From positions 124,001 through 188,000 of the forward strand of contig NZ_JAATJB010000007.1 of assembly GCF_011927635.1 (NCBI RefSeq): a stretch of 64,000 nt of DNA, read 5' to 3'. This DNA is from Sphingomonas trueperi (GTDB lineage: Bacteria; Pseudomonadota; Alphaproteobacteria; Sphingomonadales; Sphingomonadaceae). The stretch's first letter is position 1, and every line of letters begins with the position of its first letter. The notes beneath the pieces are model-generated. The model was not told the origin of the DNA, searched no databases, and worked only from the letters and a program-made list of their open reading frames with translations. The position numbers and the translations under genes were made by a program. Positions 58,000 through 64,000 of the stretch are shown here, in pieces.

Positions 58000-59052
58000 A
58001 TGTCGCTTCTCGAAGCCCGCAAGACCTACAAGCCCTTCGAATATCCCTGGGCCTATGAATATTGGAAGCGCCAGCAGCAGGTTCACTGGCTGCCGGAAGA
58101 AGTGCCGCTGGGCGAGGATTGCCGCGACTGGGCGCAGAAGCTGACCGATCACGAGCGCAACCTGCTGACGCAAATCTTCCGCTTCTTCACCCAGGCCGAT
58201 GTGGAAGTGCAGGATTGCTACCACGAGAAATATGGCCGCGTGTTCAAGCCGACCGAGATCAAGATGATGCTCACCGCCTTCTCCAACATGGAGACGGTGC
58301 ACATCGCGGCGTACAGCCACCTGCTCGACACGATCGGCATGCCCGAGACCGAGTACAGCGCCTTCCTCCAGTATAAGGAGATGAAGGACAAGCACGACTA
58401 TCTCGCCACCTTCGGCGTCGACAGCGATGAGGATATCGCCAAGACGCTGGCGATGTTCGGCGGCTTCACCGAGGGGCTGCAGCTGTTCGCCAGCTTCGCG
58501 ATGCTGATGAACTTCCCGCGCTTCAACAAGATGAAGGGCATGGGCCAGATCGTCACCTGGTCGATCCGCGACGAGAGCCTGCACTGCGAGGGCATCATCA
58601 AGCTGTTCCACACCTTCTGCAAGGAACGGAACTGCATGACCCCGAGCGTGCGCGACGACATTCTGGACATGTGCCAGAAGACCGTCCGCATCGAGGACGC
58701 ATTCATCGACCTGGTGTTCGAGATGGGCCCGGTGAACGGCATGACGCCCAAGGACATCAAGAAATATGTCCGCTTCATCGCCGACTGGCGGCTGGGGCAG
58801 CTGGGCCTCAAGCCGATCTATATGATCGACGAGCACCCCCTGCCCTGGCTCGCTCCGCTGCTCAACGGCGTCGAACACGCCAATTTCTTCGAGACGCGCG
58901 CGACCGAATATTCGAAGGCGGCGACGCGCGGCCAGTGGAACGAGGTGTGGGACAGCTTCGACAAGCGTCGCCAGGCCAAGACCAGCACGATCGCCAACGA
59001 AGACGCGATCGAAGGCGACATGTTCGCCAAGGCGGGAATCGCGGCGGAGTAA
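58000..59052 (+). CDS. nrdB: Ribonucleoside-diphosphate reductase beta subunit
   Basis: This 350-aa ferritin-like subunit holds the di-iron centre and tyrosyl radical. The ligands are visible: Asp/Glu in QADVEVQDCYHEKYG, then METVHIAAYSHLLD with Glu, His and the radical Tyr, and later DESLHCEGIIKLFH. A radical Tyr seven residues after the Glu fits class Ia/Ib. It works with the NrdA encoded at 54778. Four small genes lie between, three of which are co-directional. A long palindrome follows the stop. Confidence 0.96.
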   Translation: MSLLEARKTYKPFEYPWAYEYWKRQQQVHWLPEEVPLGEDCRDWAQKLTDHERNLLTQIFRFFTQADVEVQDCYHEKYGRVFKPTEIKMMLTAFSNMETVHIAAYSHLLDTIGMPETEYSAFLQYKEMKDKHDYLATFGVDSDEDIAKTLAMFGGFTEGLQLFASFAMLMNFPRFNKMKGMGQIVTWSIRDESLHCEGIIKLFHTFCKERNCMTPSVRDDILDMCQKTVRIEDAFIDLVFEMGPVNGMTPKDIKKYVRFIADWRLGQLGLKPIYMIDEHPLPWLAPLLNGVEHANFFETRATEYSKAATRGQWNEVWDSFDKRRQAKTSTIANEDAIEGDMFAKAGIAAE

Positions 59053-59061
59053 GCCCGGCAC

Positions 59062-59099
59062 TCTAAACTCCCCTCCCGCTTGCGGGAGGGGAGTTTAGA
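59062..59099. repeat. 38-bp near-complete palindrome after nrdB
   Basis: An 18-bp arm (59062-59079, TCTAAACTCCCCTCCCGC) is perfectly inverted at 59082-59099 with a 2-nt centre. Its inner 22 bp are identical to the palindrome at 51704-51725. It lies between convergent nrdB and dgoA. There is no T-run, and it may serve both as terminator and as a mobile REP-like unit. Confidence 0.85.
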
Positions 59100-59114
59100 A
59101 GGAAGAAGCGGCCG

Positions 59115-59738
59115 TTACCCCAGCGCCGCGATAAACGCCCGCGCATTGGCGCCGACCTGTTCGGCGCTCATCCCCACCTTGTAGAGCGCCGAACCCAGGC
59201 CGAAGCCGGGCGCCCCCGCGGCGATCCACGGCGCCATCGTGTCCGGCGATACGCCGCCCACCGGCAGGATCCGCGCTTCGGTCAGCACCGCGCGCATTGC
59301 CTTGAGCACCGTCGGGCTCGCCGCCTCGGCCGGGAACAGCTTGAGCGCGGTCGCGCCCGCGTCGAGTGCTGCGAAGGCCTCGCTCGGCGTCAGGATGCCC
59401 GGCAGCGAGACCAGCCCCGCCGCTGCGCTCGCGCGGATCACGTCGAGATTGGCGTTGGGCGAGATGATCATCGTGCCGCCGGCCTCGGCCACCGCCTGCA
59501 CCTGCTCGACCCGCAGCACCGTGCCCGCACCGATCACCGCGCGACCCGCGAAGCGCTTGGCGAGGCGCGACACGCTGTCCAGCGGATCGGGCGAGTTCAT
59601 CGGCACTTCGATCAGCGTGAAGCCGGCCGCGACGAGTTCGTCGCCGATCGCCTCGACCTCGTCGGGCTTCACGCCCCGCAGGATCGCGATCAGCGGGCAA
59701 CGGGCGAAGGCGGCGTCGAATTCGGCAACGTGGTTCAT
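59115..59738 (-). CDS. dgoA: 2-dehydro-3-deoxy-6-phosphogalactonate aldolase
   Basis: This 207-aa class I aldolase (KDPG/KDPGal family) splits KDPGal into pyruvate and glyceraldehyde 3-phosphate. The Schiff-base Lys is in AGATALKLFPAEAASPTVL. Other blocks are CPLIAILRGVKPDEVEAIGD and RAVIGAGTVLRVEQV. Its start overlaps the dgoK stop by 4 bp. The neighbouring kinase favours the galactonate (DgoA) over the gluconate (Eda) assignment. Confidence 0.92.
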   Translation of the reverse strand: MNHVAEFDAAFARCPLIAILRGVKPDEVEAIGDELVAAGFTLIEVPMNSPDPLDSVSRLAKRFAGRAVIGAGTVLRVEQVQAVAEAGGTMIISPNANLDVIRASAAAGLVSLPGILTPSEAFAALDAGATALKLFPAEAASPTVLKAMRAVLTEARILPVGGVSPDTMAPWIAAGAPGFGLGSALYKVGMSAEQVGANARAFIAALG

Positions 59739-60613
59739 GCAATCTGCTCCGCAATGGCGAGGATTCCCGCGACGAACGCGTCATGGCTGCTGGCGATGAC
59801 CGCCTCGCGGCCCTGCGCGCCAATCGCGGCGGCATAGAGGCCGCCCAGCATCGGGTCGGCCAGAATATGGACGGTGTCGTGCCCGGCATGCTCCAGCCGC
59901 GCGGCGACGTCGCTGCCGATCAGCAGCCCGCTGGCGAAGGCCGCCGCATCGGCATCGTCGCGCACGCCCAGCATCTTGGCGGCGCGGATGCCGAACAGCG
60001 AGGCGGCGAGGTCGCGCTTGCGCCCCTCCTCCACGCCCGCATGAAAGGCGGGGCCGACATGGACCTCACCGCCGAGCTGTGCCGCCAGCAGGCCGTGCTT
60101 GCGCAGCGTGGCAAACAACTCGCCGGTCATCGCGGTGGTGAAGTCGGCGATGCGGCCGTCCACCATCTCGACCCATTTGCAGTGCGTTCCCGGCTGGACG
60201 AGCAGCGCATCGGCGGGCGCCAGCCCCGCACGCACCGCGCCGAGCAGTTGGACTTCCTCGCCGCGCATCACGTCCGGACGCCCGGTGACCATCGTGGAGA
60301 CGCCCGGCACGATCGCGCTGCGCTCCTCCACCCAGAGCAGCCCAGCGGCCAGTTCGGCGATCCCGGCGGGTGCCGCGACATAGGGCGCCGGCGCCCAGCC
60401 GATATTGGCGCCGACCATGCCCGCCATCAGCAGCGGCAGGTCGCCGTGGCGCGCGCGGATGCCGGCGGCTTCGGCGGCGAAGTCGGTGACCGAGGTCACG
60501 CCCTTGTCGTCGCGCTCGGTGTGGGTGACCGCGCCGTTCTCGATCACGAAGACGCGGCGATTGGTCGTGCCCCAGTCGACCGCGAGGAAAGAACCCGAGA
60601 AGCTTACCACCAT
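59735..60613 (-). CDS. dgoK: 2-dehydro-3-deoxygalactonokinase
   Basis: This 292-aa sugar kinase phosphorylates 2-dehydro-3-deoxygalactonate. Motifs are FLAVDWGTTNRRVFVIE (ATP phosphate site), AGMVGANIGWAP, MRGEEVQLLGA and LVQPGTHCKWVEM. ATG 60613 starts MVVSFSGSFLAVDWGTTN; upstream codons run through the transporter gene and are rejected. It overlaps the transporter's 3' end by 10 bp and the dgoA start by 4 bp, so the three are one operon. Confidence 0.93.
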   Translation of the reverse strand: MVVSFSGSFLAVDWGTTNRRVFVIENGAVTHTERDDKGVTSVTDFAAEAAGIRARHGDLPLLMAGMVGANIGWAPAPYVAAPAGIAELAAGLLWVEERSAIVPGVSTMVTGRPDVMRGEEVQLLGAVRAGLAPADALLVQPGTHCKWVEMVDGRIADFTTAMTGELFATLRKHGLLAAQLGGEVHVGPAFHAGVEEGRKRDLAASLFGIRAAKMLGVRDDADAAAFASGLLIGSDVAARLEHAGHDTVHILADPMLGGLYAAAIGAQGREAVIASSHDAFVAGILAIAEQIA

Positions 60614-62196
60614 GTCGCGTACAGCCCGATGAGGATGAGGACGATCACCGCCGCGGCGATGTTGAAGCCGGCGGTGGTGCGGAAGGAAACGCCCTGCATC
60701 GTGATCAGGCTGCTGTGCGTCGGCGTGCCCGCCAGCGAGACGATCACCGCCAGCGCGAGCGAGGCGAGGAACACCACGCCCATCCGGTTCATGAACGGGA
60801 AGTCCGGCAGCAGCCACCACAGGACACAGGACAGCACCACCGAGGCCACCGCGCCGACCAGCGCCCCCGCCTCGGTCGCGCGCGGCCAGAACAGGCCGAG
60901 CAGGAAGATGACGGTGATGCCCGGGGTCACGAAGCCCGAGAATTCCTGGATATACTGGAAGGCCTGGTCGAGATTGCCGAGCAACGGGCGCGCGGTGAGC
61001 ATCGCCAGTACGATCGCGACGCCCGCCGCGATGCGGCCGACCAGCACCAGCTGGCGCTCATGCCCGGCCTTGTCGGCACCGCCTTCCGCACGGCGCTGCA
61101 CGCCCTTGAACTTGGCGTAGATGTCGAGCGTGAAAATCGTCGCGATCGAATTGATCTTGGACGCGGTGGACGCGATGATCGCCGCGATCAGCGCCGCGAA
61201 GACGAGGCCGAGCAGCCCGGTCGGCAGCAGTGCCATCATCGTGGGGTATGCCTGGTCCGGCTTGGCGAGGTTGGGCGCCAGCACCACCGCGGCGATGCCG
61301 GGCAGCACGATGACGACGGGCATCAGCAGCTTGAGGAAACCTGCGAACACCACGCCGCGCTGCGCCTCGGCCAGGCTCTTCGCCGCAAGTGCGCGCTGGA
61401 TGATATACTGGTTGAAGCCCCAATAGCTCAGGTTGGCGATCCACATGCCGCCGACCAGCACGGCAATGCCGGGCAGATCCTTGTAGTGCGGATTGTCGGG
61501 CGAGAGGATCATGTCGAAATGATCGGGCGCGCGGCGGGTCAACTCGTGGAAGCCGGCGAGCACGCCGCCGTCGCCGCCGATCTTGCTGAGCGTCAGGTAC
61601 GCGACGACGAGACCGCCCAGCACCAGCAGCGTCACCTGGACGATGTCGGTCAGCGCCACTGCCTTCAGGCCGCCGCGCAGCTGGTAGAGCAACGCGAAGG
61701 CGCCGAGCCCGATCAGCGCCACGTCCTGGTTGACGCCCGCCACCTGGGTGACCGCGATCGAGCCCAGCCAGATGATCGAGGTGAGGTTCACGAACACGTA
61801 GAGGATCAGCCAGAATACCGCCATCACGGTGCGGATGGTCGGCCCGAAGCGCTGCTCGAGGAACTGCGGCATCGTGTAGATTTCGTTGCGCAGGAAGATC
61901 GGCAGGAAGAACTTGCCGACGATCAGCAGCGTCAGCGCCGCCATCCACTCATAGGAGGCGATGGCGAGGCCGATGGCGTAGCCCGATCCCGACATGCCGA
62001 CGATCTGCTCGGCCGAAATGTTCGCCGCGATCAGCGAGGCGCCGATCGCCCACCAGGGCAGGTTCTTCGAGGCGAGGAAATAGTCGCTCGAATCCTTGGT
62101 GGCGCCCGCCTTGTCGCGGCTCACCCATTGCGCGAGGCCGAAGATGCCGATCGCATAGACGATCACCACGACCAGATCGATGTTGGATAGACTCAT
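60604..62196 (-). CDS. Sodium:solute symporter (SSS family), likely galactonate/galactose type
   Basis: This 530-aa transporter has about fourteen hydrophobic segments. SSS signatures are SDYFLASKNLPWWAIGASLI, AANISAEQIVGMSGSGYAIG and GLVFAALIAAIIASTASKIN. It resembles the vSGLT-type sugar symporters. AGGAG lies about 7 nt before ATG 62196. Being first in the dgo operon suggests that it imports galactose, galactonate or a related sugar, although direct substrate evidence is lacking. Confidence 0.9.
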   Translation of the reverse strand: MSLSNIDLVVVIVYAIGIFGLAQWVSRDKAGATKDSSDYFLASKNLPWWAIGASLIAANISAEQIVGMSGSGYAIGLAIASYEWMAALTLLIVGKFFLPIFLRNEIYTMPQFLEQRFGPTIRTVMAVFWLILYVFVNLTSIIWLGSIAVTQVAGVNQDVALIGLGAFALLYQLRGGLKAVALTDIVQVTLLVLGGLVVAYLTLSKIGGDGGVLAGFHELTRRAPDHFDMILSPDNPHYKDLPGIAVLVGGMWIANLSYWGFNQYIIQRALAAKSLAEAQRGVVFAGFLKLLMPVVIVLPGIAAVVLAPNLAKPDQAYPTMMALLPTGLLGLVFAALIAAIIASTASKINSIATIFTLDIYAKFKGVQRRAEGGADKAGHERQLVLVGRIAAGVAIVLAMLTARPLLGNLDQAFQYIQEFSGFVTPGITVIFLLGLFWPRATEAGALVGAVASVVLSCVLWWLLPDFPFMNRMGVVFLASLALAVIVSLAGTPTHSSLITMQGVSFRTTAGFNIAAAVIVLILIGLYATWW

Positions 62197-62297
62197 GCCC
62201 ACTCCTGCCGGTGCCGGCGCGAACGGCATGGCCCGCGCGTCTTGCCCCTCCCCGCCCCAATGCAGGGTTCGACCATTCATTTATCTTATTTATCGGG

Positions 62298-62319
62298 GTT
62301 GTCCAGCAACGCCGCTGGA
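62298..62319. promoter_or_regulatory. Overlapping dyads in the dgo divergent promoter region
   Basis: GTTG-TCCAG-CAAC (62298-62310) and TCCAGC-N6-GCTGGA (62302-62307, 62314-62319) are two overlapping inverted repeats between the symporter and its divergent regulator. They are the best candidates for the operator of the FadR-type protein. An AT-rich segment (TTATCTTATTTATC, near 62281-62294) just before them may hold promoter elements. Confidence 0.45.
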
Positions 62320-62388
62320 GTACCATGGGTGCAACAATGCGGACGTGCGCAGCTTCGCACGGACAAGAACAGGAAAGCAATTGCGAGG

Positions 62389-63132
62389 ATGTCCACCTCT
62401 CCTTCCCTCCCTGCCGATGCGGTCCGTTCGGGGCTGGGCCGCAACCTCACCTATGGCATGCTCGACGCGCTGGGCCGTGCGATCGTCACCGGCCGCTACG
62501 AGACGGAACCCTTCCCCACCGAGGCCGAGCTGGCCAAGCAGCACGGCGTCAGCCGATCGGTGACGCGCGAGGCGGTGAAGATGCTCACCGCCAAGGGCCT
62601 GCTGAGCGCCCGCCCGCGCCAGGGCACGGTGGTGCAGCCGGCCTCGTCGTGGAACCTGTTCGACACCGACGTGCTGCGCTGGCTGCTCGAGCGACAATTC
62701 TCGGTCGACCTGCTCCGCCAGTTCAGCCAGTTGCGCATCGCGATCGAGCCGGAGGCGGCCGCGCTGGCGGCGCAGTTCGCCACGGAGGAGGATCTGCAGC
62801 GGATCTCCGCGGGGCTCGCCCGAATGGAAGCCGCCGAGCGCGGGCTCGACGATACGCTCGACGCCGACATCGCCTTCCACGTCGCGGTGCTGCGCGCCTC
62901 GGGCAATCCCTTCTACGCGCAGTTCCGCGACATGGTGGCGACCGCGCTGCGCACCTCGATCCGCTTCACCAACCGGATCAAGGGCCGCAGCGCGAGCGTG
63001 GCCGACCATGCCGCGGTGCGCGATGCGATTGCCGCCAAGGACTATACCGCCGCCCGCATTGCGATGCGCACGCTGATCGGCGACGTGGTGGAGCTGATCG
63101 AAACGGTCGAGGGCGCCGACGCGGCGGTCTAG
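62389..63132 (+). CDS. FadR-subfamily GntR regulator of the dgo cluster (DgoR-like)
   Basis: This 247-aa regulator has an N-terminal winged HTH (FPTEAELAKQHGVSRSVTRE, AVKMLTAKGLLSARPRQGTV) and a C-terminal all-helical FCD ligand-binding domain with metal-site residues (DADIAFHVAVLRASGN, VADHAAVRDAI). ATG 62389 follows a GAGG. Longer upstream codons lack initiation signals. It is divergent from the symporter-dgoK-dgoA operon, which it probably represses in the absence of the sugar acid. Confidence 0.9.
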   Translation: MSTSPSLPADAVRSGLGRNLTYGMLDALGRAIVTGRYETEPFPTEAELAKQHGVSRSVTREAVKMLTAKGLLSARPRQGTVVQPASSWNLFDTDVLRWLLERQFSVDLLRQFSQLRIAIEPEAAALAAQFATEEDLQRISAGLARMEAAERGLDDTLDADIAFHVAVLRASGNPFYAQFRDMVATALRTSIRFTNRIKGRSASVADHAAVRDAIAAKDYTAARIAMRTLIGDVVELIETVEGADAAV

Positions 63133-63153
63133 CCTTCGCCCCCGCCGGCCGCG

Positions 63154-64000
63154 TCAGAACGCCGGATCGAAGTTGAAGAAGATCGGGTTGGAGATCGCCA
63201 CCATCGGCCCGGCGACGTTGGTGAAGTTGTCCACGCCCGGATAGGGCGTCTGCGGCCCCTCCACCTCGACGCGGTAATAGCTGCGGGCCTTGGCGTCGGG
63301 GGTGTCGGTGAAGCTGACACTGCCGTCCGCGCCGATGCCGAGCGTCGCGAACACGCCGCCATTCTTGACCACGCGGACGTGGTAGGCGCCGTCCTCGCGC
63401 TTGCCCGCCAACCGCGCGGTGAAGCGCACCGGCCCGGCGGGCGCCTTCGCGTTGTCGCCCATCAGCATGTCGGCCTTGCCGTCGCCGTTTACGTCCGCGG
63501 TGAGCTCCACCCGCGGCGCATAGGGATTGGCGCTGATCGAGGCGCGCCCGCGGCCGATTGCGGCGATCACCGCCTCGCGCGTGCGGGCCGGCGCGAACAC
63601 CCAGGTCGTCGGTGTGCCGATATTGTTGGCGGTCGCCTCGATCGCCTTCGGCGTGGTGCTGCCGGGCACGGTGCCATGGTGCGAATCGCTGCCGCCCCGC
63701 GCGCCGATCTTGCGGCCGGAGTTCAGCATATCGTCCCACACCATCAGGTTGGTCTTGTTCGGCGCCCGGCGGACGGTGTTCCACACCTCGATCGAATCGA
63801 CCAGGTCATAGGAATAGCCGAAATGATCCTTGTTGGTCGGGTGGTTGGCCGAGAGATGGACGCCCAGCCCGTCCTTCACCTTTTGCACCTGCACGTCCCG
63901 GGCGTCGCGGACGTCGAACAGCGCCTTGTGGTCATAGGGCTTGGCCGACAGGATCACGGCGTGGCCTCGCACGGTCGTCCACTCCGCGCCGTAGAGAAGC
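63154..64000 (-). CDS. PHP-domain metallohydrolase, CehA/McbA-like (5' end outside window)
   Basis: The frame is open past the right edge: ...LLYGAEWTTVRGHAVILSAK continues upstream of 63972. At least 282 residues are present, ending FFNFDPAF. Metal ligands of the PHP/CehA type are visible: GLGVHLSANHPTNK, GGSDSHHGTVPG. The C-terminal half is beta-rich and contains an EF-hand-like ADVNGDGKADML. CehA/McbA-type proteins act on phosphoesters or aromatic carbamates. The substrate cannot be told. Its start and any signal peptide lie outside the window. Confidence 0.82.
   Translation of the reverse strand, partial: LLYGAEWTTVRGHAVILSAKPYDHKALFDVRDARDVQVQKVKDGLGVHLSANHPTNKDHFGYSYDLVDSIEVWNTVRRAPNKTNLMVWDDMLNSGRKIGARGGSDSHHGTVPGSTTPKAIEATANNIGTPTTWVFAPARTREAVIAAIGRGRASISANPYAPRVELTADVNGDGKADMLMGDNAKAPAGPVRFTARLAGKREDGAYHVRVVKNGGVFATLGIGADGSVSFTDTPDAKARSYYRVEVEGPQTPYPGVDNFTNVAGPMVAISNPIFFNFDPAF

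Overview
The window looks like a stretch of chromosome from a Sphingomonas-like alphaproteobacterium (Sphingomonadaceae). The evidence is high GC, dense genes with many 4-bp ATGA-type overlaps, a carboxypeptidase-regulatory-domain (Oar-like) TonB receptor, a divergent glyoxylate-shunt regulator/aceA pair, and short G/C-rich palindromic repeats between genes. No rRNA, tRNA, phage, insertion sequence or CRISPR array was seen. The genus is an inference.

Layout. 1-12.6 kb: a mostly minus-strand block. It holds a three-domain glycosyltransferase/FkbM protein that runs off the left edge, an inositol-monophosphatase-family enzyme, PmbA/TldE, UbiA, a plus-strand EF-hand protein, the remnant of a carboxymuconolactone-decarboxylase-family gene, an acyltransferase, MarC, FolD, DUF167, YggT, ArgB, YhhQ and a sulfotransferase with an AT-richer leader. 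12.8-18.2 kb: two plus-strand peptidases (M16, oligopeptidase B) around a small unknown gene. 18.2-19.5 kb: a PIN-domain protein translationally coupled to a 248-aa unknown protein. 20.2-23.6 kb: a RamB/ScfR-type regulator divergent from isocitrate lyase, followed by a 51-codon gene and a hairpin. 23.6-29.5 kb: sugar transporter, acyl-CoA dehydrogenase, SDR and NADP-malic enzyme. 29.6-35.5 kb: a multi-spanning membrane protein, MutS, and a frameshifted PAS-GGDEF-EAL protein. 35.5-36 kb: an 18-codon ORF with a full-length Shine-Dalgarno sequence, followed by GC-rich inverted repeats. 36-37.5 kb: a lipoprotein and a HicA-HicB-HigA gene trio. 37.5-43.6 kb: UvrB, a frameshifted metallo-beta-lactamase-fold hydrolase, and LigA. 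43.8-49 kb: a TonB receptor, a strong terminator, and a LytS/LytTR two-component pair. 49-54.3 kb: FUSC transporter, dienelactone hydrolase, GpmA, amidase, AraC regulator. 54.8-59 kb: class I ribonucleotide reductase, with nrdA and nrdB separated by DUF2171 and three overlapping small genes. 59.1-63.1 kb: a galactonate-type dgo cluster with a divergent FadR-type regulator. 63.2 kb to the end: a PHP-domain protein cut by the right edge.

Connected functions. aceA, its regulator, malic enzyme and acyl-CoA dehydrogenase point to growth on acetate or fatty acids. The dgo genes give KDPGal breakdown and uptake. mutS, uvrB, ligA and nrdAB cover DNA repair and dNTP supply. Three loci (CMD remnant, EAL protein, MBL hydrolase) are each broken in a way one missing base would explain, so the assembly should be checked there before calling them pseudogenes. 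The best candidates for undescribed systems are the PIN/248-aa module, the HicA-HicB-HigA trio, and the 18-codon ORF with its structured downstream region.
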